A DNA stretch of 64,000 bases. It comes from an uncultured Nitrospirales bacterium (GTDB lineage: Bacteria; Nitrospirota; Nitrospiria; Nitrospirales; UBA8639). The notes under the pieces were generated by a model, which worked only from the letters and a program-made list of their open reading frames with translations, did no database searches and was not told where the DNA came from. Shown piece by piece: positions 1-12,407 of the stretch. Made by a program: the position numbers and the translations under genes. The stretch covers positions 219,001 through 283,000 of the forward strand of contig OY282373.1 in assembly GCA_958295805.1 (NCBI GenBank), written 5' to 3'. Within the stretch, counting starts at the first letter, position 1. Each line of letters begins with the position of its first letter.

Positions 1-1994
1 GTTCGGGTCCCCAGGATGACGTCGCTTTGGCCGTTCGTGATTTCGACGCCGATGAGTTTATCCCCGCTTTCCAACGACAGCGCGATGATCCCGCCCTGCC
101 GGGGATTGCCATACGCGGATAACGGCGTCTTCTTGATGTATCCCGTGCGGGTGGCCATCACGACGTAGGACGTATCGGAGAACTCTCGCACCGGCAGGGT
201 CGCGGTTACCCGTTCTTCCGGCCCTAACGCCAGCAGGTTGACCATGGCCTTGCCTTTACTGGTTCGACCGGCTTCCGGGATTTCATGGACTTTGAGCCAA
301 TAGACTTTTCCGGCGTCGGTAAAGAACAGGATGAAGTCGTGCGTGGAGGCGGTTAAGATGGTTTCGACGAAATCTTCGTCCTTCACGCCCATGCCGATCT
401 TGCCTTTCCCGCCCCGGTGTTGCGCCCGGTAGTCGGAGACCGGACCGCGTTTAATGTAACCGACGTGGGAAATGCTGACCGCCATTTCTTCATCGGCGAT
501 CAAGTCTTCCACGTTGATCTCCGCTTCTTGCGGAATGATCCGGGTGCGGCGGTCGTCTTGATAGGCGTCTTTGAGGTGGATCAACTCGTCTTTGATGATG
601 CGTTTGACTAAATCCTCGGACCCGAGAATGGCTTGAAGTGAAGCGATTTTGGCCTGGAGTTCTTCGTACTCTTGAGAAAGTTTATGTTGTTCGAGTTGGG
701 TCAATCGTTGAAGCCGCATGTCCAGGATCGCTTGCGCCTGCACGTCAGACAACGGAAAGCGTTGCGTGAGGTTGGTCTTCGCCTCATCGGGCGAGGCTGC
801 TCGACGGATCAAGGCAATCACGTCGTCCAACTGCTCGATCGCGACTTTGAGGCCTTCTAAAACGTGAGCGCGTTCTTCGGCTTTCCGCAACTCATAGGCG
901 GACCGCCGAATGACCACTTCTCGTCGATGCTCAAGAAAGGCCACCAAGATTTGTTTGAGGTTCAAAATCTCCGGCCGGTTATTTACGAGCGCGAGCATGA
1001 TGACCCCAAACGTATTTTGAAGCGAAGTGTGCTTATACAATTGATTCAGGATGACGGGCGCCATTTCGCCTCTTTTGAGTTCAATCACGACGCGGATGCC
1101 GTCCCGATCCGATTCATCTCGAATGTCGGCAATCCCTTCGACGCGTTTTTCATGAACCAGATCGGCGATCTTCTCAAGCAACTTGGCCTTGTTCACCTGG
1201 TAAGGAATTTCGGTGACGATGATGCTCTCCCGATCTCTTTTTTCATCCACTTCCACGTGGGTTTTGGCGCGGAGCGTCAAGAGGCCTCGCCCCGTTTCAT
1301 AGGCGTCTTTGATCCCTTGGGTTCCGTAAATGAAGCCGGCCGTCGGAAAATCGGGGCCCGGCAGACTCTCCATCAACTGCGCGATGGAGACATCCGGGTC
1401 GTCAAGGACGCGCAGCAACGCCGTGACGACTTCGCTAAGGTTGTGCGTGGGGATATTGGTCGCGTAGCCGACGGCGATGCCGCCGGCCCCGTTGATTAAG
1501 AGGTTGGGAACCTTGGCCGGTAGCACCAACGGCTCGACGTCCGATTCGTCATACGTGGGACCGAAATCAACGGTTTCACGATCGATATCCGCCAGCATTT
1601 CGCCGGCGAGTTTCATCAGCCGGGCTTCGGTATAGCGCATGGCCGCCGGCGGGTCGCCGTCCACTGAGCCATAATTCCCCTGACCGTCCACCAGGAGATA
1701 GCGCAAGTTGAAGTCCTGGGCCATGCGCACCAGCGTGTCATATATGGCGGAATCACCGTGCGGATGATAGTTGCCCATGATTTCGCCCACGATCTTGGCC
1801 GACTTCCGGTAGGCCCGGTTGTGCGCCAGGCCCATCTGGTTCATGCCGTACAAAATGCGCCGGTGCACGGGTTTCAACCCGTCACGCACGTCAGGCAAGG
1901 CGCGACCGACGATCACGCTCATGGCGTAATCCAGATACGACAAGCGCATCTCGTCTTCGATGGCGACTTGGGTTAAGCGGACGGCCTCAGGCAT
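1..1994 (-). CDS. gyrA: DNA gyrase subunit A (3' end outside window)
   Basis: Reading the minus strand from an ATG at 1994 gives an N-terminus beginning [17 protein letters not shown], followed by the GyrA landmarks [28 protein letters not shown], the quinolone-resistance region [14 protein letters not shown] and AMRYTEARL, which carries the catalytic Tyr. The frame stays open to base 1, so about 664 residues are visible and the rest of the C-terminal beta-pinwheel is cut off. GyrA is the breakage-reunion subunit of gyrase, which introduces negative supercoils with GyrB. It lies 43 bp downstream of gyrB on the same strand, so co-transcription in a dnaA-dnaN-gyrB-gyrA block is likely. Confidence 0.97.
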   Translation of the reverse strand, partial: MPEAVRLTQVAIEDEMRLSYLDYAMSVIVGRALPDVRDGLKPVHRRILYGMNQMGLAHNRAYRKSAKIVGEIMGNYHPHGDSAIYDTLVRMAQDFNLRYLLVDGQGNYGSVDGDPPAAMRYTEARLMKLAGEMLADIDRETVDFGPTYDESDVEPLVLPAKVPNLLINGAGGIAVGYATNIPTHNLSEVVTALLRVLDDPDVSIAQLMESLPGPDFPTAGFIYGTQGIKDAYETGRGLLTLRAKTHVEVDEKRDRESIIVTEIPYQVNKAKLLEKIADLVHEKRVEGIADIRDESDRDGIRVVIELKRGEMAPVILNQLYKHTSLQNTFGVIMLALVNNRPEILNLKQILVAFLEHRREVVIRRSAYELRKAEERAHVLEGLKVAIEQLDDVIALIRRAASPDEAKTNLTQRFPLSDVQAQAILDMRLQRLTQLEQHKLSQEYEELQAKIASLQAILGSEDLVKRIIKDELIHLKDAYQDDRRTRIIPQEAEINVEDLIADEEMAVSISHVGYIKRGPVSDYRAQHRGGKGKIGMGVKDEDFVETILTASTHDFILFFTDAGKVYWLKVHEIPEAGRTSKGKAMVNLLALGPEERVTATLPVREFSDTSYVVMATRTGYIKKTPLSAYGNPRQGGIIALSLESGDKLIGVEITNGQSDVILGTR

Positions 1995-2037
1995 CGTGGG
2001 GTTGGACTCGGAGGGTTGGAGATGGGGCGGCGATGGG

Positions 2038-5696
<3,659 letters not shown>

Positions 5697-5713
5697 GGAA
5701 GGGCTCCCTTCTG

Positions 5714-7084
5714 TTAGGCGTTGCCTATTTCATCTCTCAGGCTGTTGATGGTGGTTTGGATGGCATGGTCCTTATCAACGGCTTTTTCGATCTGCCGGCA
5801 CGCATGAATAATCGTGGTGTGATCCTTTCCGCCGAACTCCCGACCGATTTCCGGGAAGGAGGCATCCGTGAGTTCTCGAGAGAGAAACATGGCAATTTGC
5901 CTTGGATAGACTAACGTTTTGGTTCGTCGCTTCGATTTCAACTCGGACACTTTCATCTGAAATCGACGGGCAACCACCTCTTGCACGTCTTCCATCGTGA
6001 TGATTTTTCTTTTTCTCCCCAACAGATCAGGAAGAATGTTTTTCGCCAGTTCAATGCTAATCGTTCGGCCCGTCAGGGTTGCATACGCTCCCAACCGGAT
6101 CAACGCGCCTTCCAATTCTCGAATGTTGTTCTTCAAACTCTCCGCAAGCAGTTGAACCACTTCGTCTCCAATGGCGATCCCTTCTTCTTCTGATTTTTTT
6201 CTGAGGATCGCAATGCGCGTTTCGACGTCAGGTTGTTGCAGATCGGCGGTTAACCCCCACTCAAATCTCGATCTCAACCGCTCTTCCATTGAAGGCATTT
6301 CTTTGGGAAACCGATCACTGGACAGGACAATCTGTTTTTGTGCCTCATACAGCGTATTGAAGGTATGAAAAAATTCTTCCTGGGTCTGTTCTTTTCTTGC
6401 CAGGAACTGAATGTCATCGATCAGAAGCATGTCCGTATTCCGATAGCGCCTTCGGAATTCCTCCATCTTACCATGTCGGATCGAATTGATGACCTCATTT
6501 GTGAATTGCTCCGTCGTCACGTAGGCAATCCGAAGATCGCCTTTTCCCATCACAAAATTGCCAATGGAATGCAGAAGGTGCGTTTTTCCCAATCCCACGC
6601 CACCACAAATAAAGAGTGGGTTATAACGATCAGCCGGCGCTTCAGCAACGGCCAGACTGGCCGCATGTGCAAACTGGTTGCTCGCCCCAACGACAAAATT
6701 CTCAAAGGTATATTTAGGATTTGGTGCCTGTCTTCGGATTCGATTCGGTGAAGACTGGAGCGGGGAGAATTCCTTCTCACTGACGGACGCGGGCCTTGAC
6801 GATTGTTCGCTCACGACAAACTCGACGTCGATTTCTCCTTCTCCAACCGACTGAACTGATTGCAACGCCTCAACAATAACCTGCCGATATTTTGTCTCCA
6901 ACCAATCCCCAAAAAATCTATTCGGCACAATGATCGTTGCCTTCGACCCATTCATTTCCTCCAGCCTGACCGGCTGAAACCACGTTTCTACGTTTTCACT
7001 CCCTATGCTCGACTCGATAAACATAAGGGCCTTTTCCCACGTGTCTGCGGTCTCACCCTCGGCTTTCTTCAAGTTATTCAACAT
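5714..7084 (-). CDS. dnaA: Chromosomal replication initiator protein DnaA
   Basis: The 456-residue protein has the DnaA domain order. A helical N-terminal interaction domain is followed by a linker, then an AAA+ core with Walker A GGVGLGKTHLL (near residue 160) and Walker B LLIDDIQFLARKEQTQ. The C-terminal DNA-binding domain carries the DnaA signature GGKDHTTIIHACRQI. It binds DnaA boxes and opens oriC. It is first in the dnaA-dnaN-gyrB-gyrA block. The region just upstream (7085-7382) contains DnaA-box-like 9-mers, so autoregulation at its own promoter is plausible. Confidence 0.97.
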   Translation of the reverse strand: MLNNLKKAEGETADTWEKALMFIESSIGSENVETWFQPVRLEEMNGSKATIIVPNRFFGDWLETKYRQVIVEALQSVQSVGEGEIDVEFVVSEQSSRPASVSEKEFSPLQSSPNRIRRQAPNPKYTFENFVVGASNQFAHAASLAVAEAPADRYNPLFICGGVGLGKTHLLHSIGNFVMGKGDLRIAYVTTEQFTNEVINSIRHGKMEEFRRRYRNTDMLLIDDIQFLARKEQTQEEFFHTFNTLYEAQKQIVLSSDRFPKEMPSMEERLRSRFEWGLTADLQQPDVETRIAILRKKSEEEGIAIGDEVVQLLAESLKNNIRELEGALIRLGAYATLTGRTISIELAKNILPDLLGRKRKIITMEDVQEVVARRFQMKVSELKSKRRTKTLVYPRQIAMFLSRELTDASFPEIGREFGGKDHTTIIHACRQIEKAVDKDHAIQTTINSLRDEIGNA

Positions 7085-7382
7085 GGAGCTTTGCCATTCA
7101 CAGCTTTATCAACAACTCGCGGGATAACTTCCTCTTTCTCTTCTTTTATTGGTCTCGTCTTCATCACTCACAAAATATTCCAACCCCGCTCACATGTCTT
7201 CACCAGAAGATTCTTCTTCATTTCCACATGTTCTTGGTTACGATCTGCCATAGAAATCATAGAGATAGAGAGAACTTCTACTAATCCACAATCACTACTC
7301 CTATTCCTACGACGACTATTTTTTATCTTAAGTTGATAGGAAGAAGTAGCTGAGTCGCGTCCTGTTTAGAATAAGCGCGGTT
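7085..7382. other. Candidate oriC / dnaA upstream region
   Basis: This is a ~300-bp, AT-rich, gene-free stretch between dnaA and a small conserved gene. It contains DnaA-box-like 9-mers: TTATCAACA at 7106-7114 and TAATCCACA at 7282-7290, each one base from the consensus TTATCCACA, plus a weaker ATTTCCACA at 7220-7228. Genes run away from this general area in both directions (dnaA to gyrA leftward, rpmH to parB rightward), as at a bacterial origin. The origin assignment is inferred. A third exact TTATCAACA at 8080-8088 means it could be bipartite or lie further right. Confidence 0.4.
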
Positions 7383-7643
7383 CTAGGAACAGGAAATAAC
7401 GCTATCCGCCTCAAAAATTTTCTGGAGCACGTCAGAATATTGAATTTTTGGATATGAAATGCTCATCCGTCCGTCGTGGTCTTCGGAATCAAGAACATAA
7501 CAAGGAAAAGGAATTTTTTTATCCGATAGTTGATCTCCCTGAAGCAAGATGCCGCTGACTGAATACTTAGAACAATCATACTGCTCAATGCAGTCCTGAA
7601 CGAACGACGTGGTTGCTGAAATAAGAAAGAGAACGTTTCTCAT
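7383..7643 (-). CDS. Small hypothetical protein, possibly TusB/DsrH-like
   Basis: This is an 86-residue ORF beginning MRNVLFLISATTSFVQDCIEQ and ending in SVISCS. It follows the DsrE-like gene by 4 bp on the same strand, so the two are probably one transcript. The short length, the hydrophobic first strand, the Asp-Cys pair and the C-terminal cysteine resemble TusB/DsrH-type proteins of the sulfur-relay DsrEFH family, but identity to that family is not certain by eye. It could simply be an unclassified small protein. Confidence 0.6.
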   Translation of the reverse strand: MRNVLFLISATTSFVQDCIEQYDCSKYSVSGILLQGDQLSDKKIPFPCYVLDSEDHDGRMSISYPKIQYSDVLQKIFEADSVISCS

Positions 7644-7647
7644 GAAA

Positions 7648-7992
7648 TTAAAACACCAACACGCGGTCGGCTTGGCACAGCAACGAGGTTATTCCAGATT
7701 GAGGGACTTCACGAATGGCAAAATCTTGATCCATGGTCAAGTCGGCTGAACTTCCCTCTGGAACCACGATGGCAAGTTGAAGTTCCTGAATCACGGGGAG
7801 ATGCCGTTCCAAGATTTCTGCATCAACGATGTCGCTTGCTTGATTGGTCAGCAACAATCGGGCTTGTCCTAACAGAACAATGGTTAATGACGTCGCGCTC
7901 GTTGACAAACCGAGTGCGATGCGAAGTCCCTCCGTCGGACGATGCGTGACCAAGGGATTGCTCTGAATCACTACAAGAATAGACGGTGCCAT
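7648..7992 (-). CDS. DsrE/DsrF-like family protein
   Basis: The 114-residue protein starts MAPSILVVIQSNPLVTHRPTEGLRIALGL. It has alternating hydrophobic strands and helices (LTIVLLGQARLLLTN, LQLAIVVPEGS, QADRVLVF) that fit the small alpha/beta fold of DsrE/TusC proteins. No conserved catalytic Cys stands out, so a sulfur-transfer role is not supported by a visible residue. It lies 4 bp upstream of another small ORF that may be a TusB-like partner, and downstream of hisS on the same strand. The family assignment is tentative. Confidence 0.65.
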   Translation of the reverse strand: MAPSILVVIQSNPLVTHRPTEGLRIALGLSTSATSLTIVLLGQARLLLTNQASDIVDAEILERHLPVIQELQLAIVVPEGSSADLTMDQDFAIREVPQSGITSLLCQADRVLVF

Positions 7993-8079
7993 GAAACAGG
8001 ATTCTTGAAGGAAGGTCCACGCGTTATGACGCAGAAACGTTAATCAGTGAGATGAAAAAACCACAATGCCCCAGTGAAG

Positions 8080-8088
8080 TTATCAACA
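8080..8088 (+). promoter_or_regulatory. DnaA-box-like 9-mer
   Basis: TTATCAACA lies in the gap between hisS and the DsrE-like gene. It is identical to the 9-mer at 7106-7114 and one base from the DnaA box consensus. Alone it could be chance. Its value is as a second copy near dnaA. Confidence 0.3.
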
Positions 8089-8140
8089 TCATTACCTATT
8101 GAAATAAAAGAGAAAATCGTATTCCGAACGAAGAAAAAAG

Positions 8141-9418
8141 TCAATCAATGTTTCTACGTGCTGAGGATGCCTGAAGTCTCGTCACTATGGTTGAGAGTGC
8201 GGTGTCAAGGTGATGAATTTCTTGTTCCTTTGTAGCCATGTTTCGCAAGATGACCTGATCATTTTTCACTTCATCATCTCCGATGATCGCAACGTATGGT
8301 GCGCCGAGGCGGTGAGCCGATTTCAGGAGAGTTTTTAACGTGGAGGCCTGGTAGTCCGTGTCGGCTTTCACGTGTTTGAGACGAAGAGCGTGCATGAGGG
8401 AGAAACCGGCTTCTCTCCCTTTCTCCCCAAACGAGGCGATAAAGAGCCAAGGCTTGGGAGGCGGCACCGCTGATTCAGGAAGGGCGAGAATGACTCGTTC
8501 CAGGCCAATGGCGAACCCGACCGCTGGCGTGGAGTCGCCGCCCAAGGTTTCAACCAAGCCGTTATATCGTCCTCCGGCCCCAATGGCATTTTGAGCCCCA
8601 AGCGCAGAGCACGAGACCTCGAACGTCGTCAAGGAATAGTAGTCCAATCCTCTGACAAGCCGGGGATTGATTCTATACTGAATCGCTAATGTCTGGAGCT
8701 GATGTAACACCCCGTCAAAATGCAATTGAGCGGACGGGGAAAGAAAAGCCGTGATGGGTGGGGCATCGTTCGTGGTTTGTAGACATCGTGGAACTTTACA
8801 ATCCAAGGTTCGTAAGGGATTCGTCTCGATGCGTCTCTGACAGTTTTCACAAAGCAGGGTTTGCTTGCTCTGAAGAAAAGTCCCTAATTCCTTGATGTAG
8901 ACGTGGCGATCAGCCGGTTCTCCAAGGGAATTGATCTCCAACACAAGTCCGGGTAATTGCAGTGACGTCAAATAGCTCCAGAGCAGGGCAATCACTTCCA
9001 CGTCCGCGGCGGGGTCAGCCTTGCCAATGGATTCAACCCCAAATTGATGAAATTGACGAAATCGCCCGGCCTGTGGCCGTTCATGGCGAAACATCGGACC
9101 GATGTAGTAGAGCTTTCTGGATGACGGGTGATTGTGCAAACCTTGTTCAATATACGCACGCACGACGCCGGCGGTTCCTTCCGGGCGAAGCGTCAGTGAG
9201 GTCCCGTCCTTATCAGGAAACGTATACATTTCCTTTTCAACAATATCGGTCGCGCCGCCGATACTGCGAACAAAGAGTTCCGTTTTTTCAAACGTTGGAA
9301 TCCGGATTTCATGAAATCCAAAGGCGTGAGCCAAAGAATGAGCAATATGCTCAACGGTGGTCCATTTCGGCATTTGCTCCGGTGTAATATCCTTAACGCC
9401 TTTAATACCTCGAATCAC
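8141..9418 (-). CDS. hisS: Histidyl-tRNA synthetase
   Basis: The 425-residue class II synthetase has motif 1-type sequence near the N-terminus, TLRPEGTAGVVRAYIEQGL, motif 2 MFRHERPQAGRFRQFHQFG, the histidine-specific LVRGLDYYSLTTFEV (HisA motif region) and a glycine-rich motif 3 near VGFAIGLERVI. It ends with an anticodon-binding domain. It charges tRNA-His with histidine. It is transcribed away from rpmH and upstream of the DsrE-like gene. The 165-bp gap to rpmH should hold both divergent promoters. Confidence 0.96.
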   Translation of the reverse strand: MIRGIKGVKDITPEQMPKWTTVEHIAHSLAHAFGFHEIRIPTFEKTELFVRSIGGATDIVEKEMYTFPDKDGTSLTLRPEGTAGVVRAYIEQGLHNHPSSRKLYYIGPMFRHERPQAGRFRQFHQFGVESIGKADPAADVEVIALLWSYLTSLQLPGLVLEINSLGEPADRHVYIKELGTFLQSKQTLLCENCQRRIETNPLRTLDCKVPRCLQTTNDAPPITAFLSPSAQLHFDGVLHQLQTLAIQYRINPRLVRGLDYYSLTTFEVSCSALGAQNAIGAGGRYNGLVETLGGDSTPAVGFAIGLERVILALPESAVPPPKPWLFIASFGEKGREAGFSLMHALRLKHVKADTDYQASTLKTLLKSAHRLGAPYVAIIGDDEVKNDQVILRNMATKEQEIHHLDTALSTIVTRLQASSARRNID

Positions 9419-9584
9419 CGTCAGGTTCCTTCTCTTACACCGTCCCGCGGGCCAAACGCGGGGGACCTATCGGCCATTTGACAGTCACGGCCTGGAAATT
9501 TACAATCTCTGGAAATTTTCAATCATCCTTTGAATGTCCCCATATCAAGGACGGGGTACGGTTTGAGGAAAGAGGTTACTTACC

Positions 9585-9731
9585 ATGTCCATGACGTACA
9601 GACAACCGTCGAATCTGAAAAGAAAGCGCGACCATGGATTTCGCAAGCGAATGAGCACCAAAAACGGCAGAAAAGTGCTTGCTCGCCGTCGCCGAAAAGG
9701 CCGATACCGCCTTTCAGTATCCGATGAGTGA
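9585..9731 (+). CDS. rpmH: 50S ribosomal protein L34
   Basis: A 48-residue, strongly basic ORF begins [26 protein letters not shown] and continues with the L34 core [14 protein letters not shown]. It extends a few residues (LSVSDE) beyond the usual end. An alternative ATG two codons downstream (9591) is possible. Its stop overlaps the rnpA start in an ATGAGTGA arrangement, indicating translational coupling in the conserved rpmH-rnpA-yidD-yidC order. Confidence 0.95.
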   Translation: MSMTYRQPSNLKRKRDHGFRKRMSTKNGRKVLARRRRKGRYRLSVSDE

Positions 9732-10104
9732 CGTCCCCCGACCTTCTCCACCGCTCTTCCTGAAAAAATCAGAGGACTTCAAACGAGTCAAGCGGGAAGG
9801 CAAGCGCATCGCTACCAGATTCTTCAACCTTGTCTCATGCACTTCTTCGCTTGGGAACACCCGTATCGGAATCGTGGTGGGACGCCGGTTCGGCAATGCG
9901 GTGGTGAGAAACCGTGGAAAACGGATTTTTCGAGAATTGGTCAGGAACACGTCCAAGCTTCTCGTAAGAGGGCATGATATTGTTATTTTTCCTAAACGCT
10001 CAGCCCTGACGCTTGACCATCGCAACCTCTACGAGGCGTGGATGCAGACCCTCATTCGCCAAGGTCTCATGGCTTCCCCCAAACCCCTCTCATGCGCAAA
10101 ATAG
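9724..10104 (+). CDS. rnpA: Ribonuclease P protein component
   Basis: The start chosen is the ATG at 9724, overlapping the rpmH stop, which gives 126 residues. The frame is open further upstream, but that would run through rpmH. The sequence contains [38 protein letters not shown] and the RNR-type basic motif typical of RnpA. It binds the RNase P RNA and helps mature tRNA 5' ends. It overlaps yidD by 13 bp. Confidence 0.94.
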   Translation: MSDVPRPSPPLFLKKSEDFKRVKREGKRIATRFFNLVSCTSSLGNTRIGIVVGRRFGNAVVRNRGKRIFRELVRNTSKLLVRGHDIVIFPKRSALTLDHRNLYEAWMQTLIRQGLMASPKPLSCAK

Positions 10105-10301
10105 TTTTGTGGCTCATCATGGTGTACCAGCACGTGGTTTCTCCCCATCTTGGGCTGAATTGTCGCTTTGAACCAACCTGTTCATGCTACACCAGTCATG
10201 CGATAACCCGTCACGGGCTGATTCGTGGCGTGTCGTTAGGGGTCTGCCGGCTTCTGAAGTGCCATCCATTTCATCCAGGCGGGGTTGACCCTGTACCTTG
10301 A
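10092..10301 (+). CDS. yidD: Membrane protein insertion efficiency factor YidD
   Basis: The ATG at 10092, inside the end of rnpA, gives a 69-residue protein with the YidD landmarks [36 protein letters not shown] and [18 protein letters not shown]. The longer upstream start would lie wholly within rnpA. YidD is a small amphipathic protein that helps insertion of membrane proteins with YidC, encoded 158 bp downstream. Confidence 0.93.
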   Translation: MRKIVLWLIMVYQHVVSPHLGLNCRFEPTCSCYTSHAITRHGLIRGVSLGVCRLLKCHPFHPGGVDPVP

Positions 10302-10458
10302 TCGGATGTCGTAACGTCGTTTGCCCGACCCCGTATCAAGGACGGGGCAGGCACTCGGTTTCACGAGAAGCAGATGTTTCAGATAAGGGGAACGTGGCCC
10401 CCACGTCCCTGACTATCGGACAGTCAACTCTTGCACGGGTCATAGGGTTTTCAGCTTT

Positions 10459-12255
10459 ATGGAAATACGGATCATCCTCTTCCTTCTGATTTCGTTCGGC
10501 ATCATTTTTGGCTCTGATTTTGTCATAAAAGAGTTGGGATTGTTGCCGGAACCTCCACCCATTGAGGAAGGTCAAGAACAGTTTCCCGGCGACGGTCGGG
10601 ATTCCGTTCCGTCAACCGGCACCCTTCGAGGCTCAGGGCAGGCTCAACCGACGGATTCAGCAGACTCCCTTCGAGGCTCAGGGCAGGCTCAGCAGGCTTA
10701 TGAATCGGAATTTTCCGACGTGAGTGAGGGTCCCCTGAGCATCGAAGGGTCGATTGAGACAATAGAAACGCCGCTCTATCGCGCCGAGTTCAACACCCGT
10801 GGCGCCCAGATTCAAAGCTGGAAACTCAAACACTATTTGACTCAAGACGAAGAGGACCCTCAACCCATTGAGTTTGTTTACCCGGAAGGTCGTTTTGCCG
10901 GCCCCATGTCGTTACGGGTCGCAACTCAGGCGGTCAACGACGCGCTAAAACACGGCGTATTTGAAGTGAGCCGGGATTTTGACACGCTGTCTGATCGCAA
11001 TCCTACCGGCCACGTGACGTTTACGTACCGCGACGAAGATGTTCTGGTTGAAAAGGAATTTACCTTTCATCATGACTCCTATCTGGTGGATGTTTCATTT
11101 CGCGTCGACGGCCTTGACGACGTGGTTGAGGTGTTATTGGGCACCAATTTCGGCGTGGTGGAATGGGGTGAAGGTTTTATCGGTGCCCTCGGGTCGGCGT
11201 GGATGATTGACGACGTGCTGGAAAAAGAAACGCCTGAACCGGAAATTCGACGTTCAGGCAACATCGGATGGGCGGCGCTTCAGGATAAATATTTTATCAG
11301 CGTCCTGATTCCGCAAGGCGCCCAAGGAGTGTTTGCCAAGGCAGAAGCGGAACACGTGGTGACGTCGGGCGTGGAGTTCCCCCTTGACGCCGGAGGCAGT
11401 GCAATCCGGTTTCAATTGTATGCGGGGCCCAAACAATTTGACGTGATGCGTTCCCTGGGCCACGGCTTGGAGGATACGATCGATTTTGGATGGTTTATTT
11501 ACGGCAGTTGGGCCATCGTGAAAGCGGTGGCCAAGCCGTTATTTTACGTGCTTCGGTTTCTCTATGACTACACCCAGAACTATGGCGTGGCCATTATTCT
11601 CTTAACGTGCGGCATCAAGTTGTTGTTCGTGCCCCTGCAATACAAGAGCTATAAATCCATGCAGGGAATGCAGAAGATTCAACCGAAAGTCCAGGCCGTG
11701 CAGGCCAAATTCAAAGACGATCGAGAACGCCTCAATCGTGAGCTGATGAAGTTATACAAAGAGCATAAGGTCAATCCCGTCGGCGGGTGTTTGCCCATGT
11801 TGTTACAGATGCCCGTCTTTATCTCGCTGTTTAATATTTTATACATGACCGTGGATCTTCGTCGTGCGCCCTTTCTGTTGTGGATCACGGATTTGTCTAT
11901 CCCGGACCCGTATTACGTGTTTCCCATTTTGATGGGAGCGTCGATGGTGATTCAACAAAAAATCATGCCCACCACCATGGACCCCACGCAAGCGAAAATG
12001 ATGTTGTTATTGCCCGTGTTTCTGACGTTTCTCTTTTTGACCTTTCCGGCCGGCTTGGTTGTCTATTGGTTGACCAACAACGTCTTGACGATTGCCCAAC
12101 AGTTTATTACGGATCGCTTTATTCTCAAAAAACCGCCGGCCCCGCCGGCCTCCGCCGGCCCCGGGTCCGCGCCGGAGTCCACTCCGGAAGGAAATGACGG
12201 CAGCGCCCCAAAGAAAAAGGGAAAAGGAAAAGGGACTCAAAAAAGCCCGTCCTGA
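10459..12255 (+). CDS. yidC: Membrane protein insertase YidC
   Basis: This 598-residue Gram-negative-type YidC has an N-terminal membrane segment (IIFGSDFVIK preceded by ILFLLISFG), a large periplasmic beta-sandwich domain and the C-terminal insertase core (NYGVAIILLTCGIKLLFVPL, KVNPVGGCLPMLLQMPVFISLFN, a final TM near LVVYWLTNNVL), then a Lys/Pro-rich cytosolic tail. Between residues ~55 and ~80 are two copies of LRGSGQAQ, encoded by the dispersed repeat CCTTCGAGGCTCAGGGCAGGCTCA. A mobile repeat therefore appears to have entered the periplasmic linker without breaking the frame. Confidence 0.96.
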   Translation: MEIRIILFLLISFGIIFGSDFVIKELGLLPEPPPIEEGQEQFPGDGRDSVPSTGTLRGSGQAQPTDSADSLRGSGQAQQAYESEFSDVSEGPLSIEGSIETIETPLYRAEFNTRGAQIQSWKLKHYLTQDEEDPQPIEFVYPEGRFAGPMSLRVATQAVNDALKHGVFEVSRDFDTLSDRNPTGHVTFTYRDEDVLVEKEFTFHHDSYLVDVSFRVDGLDDVVEVLLGTNFGVVEWGEGFIGALGSAWMIDDVLEKETPEPEIRRSGNIGWAALQDKYFISVLIPQGAQGVFAKAEAEHVVTSGVEFPLDAGGSAIRFQLYAGPKQFDVMRSLGHGLEDTIDFGWFIYGSWAIVKAVAKPLFYVLRFLYDYTQNYGVAIILLTCGIKLLFVPLQYKSYKSMQGMQKIQPKVQAVQAKFKDDRERLNRELMKLYKEHKVNPVGGCLPMLLQMPVFISLFNILYMTVDLRRAPFLLWITDLSIPDPYYVFPILMGASMVIQQKIMPTTMDPTQAKMMLLLPVFLTFLFLTFPAGLVVYWLTNNVLTIAQQFITDRFILKKPPAPPASAGPGSAPESTPEGNDGSAPKKKGKGKGTQKSPS

Positions 12256-12262
12256 GGTTCTT

Positions 12263-12407
12263 CCCCTGATGTAGCGCGGCATCTTATGCCGCATGGAAAC
12301 TTATGCCGCATGGAAACGAATCGTGGCCAGTGGCTGGTGGTCAGGAAAAGGCGCCGGACACGGAGGGTTCCCCTGATGTAGCGCGGCATCTTATGCCGCA
12401 TGAAAAC
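12263..12407. repeat. Two 38-bp palindromic repeats (REP-like)
   Basis: Copies at 12263-12300 and 12370-12407 are nearly identical, each with the palindromic core GCGGCATCTTATGCCGC. A partial third copy is at 12301-12317. The second copy contains the ATG proposed for mnmE. Related cores occur at about 13943-13965 and, diverged, at about 30408-30430 and 30485-30507. They may form hairpins in the yidC-mnmE transcript. Confidence 0.75.
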
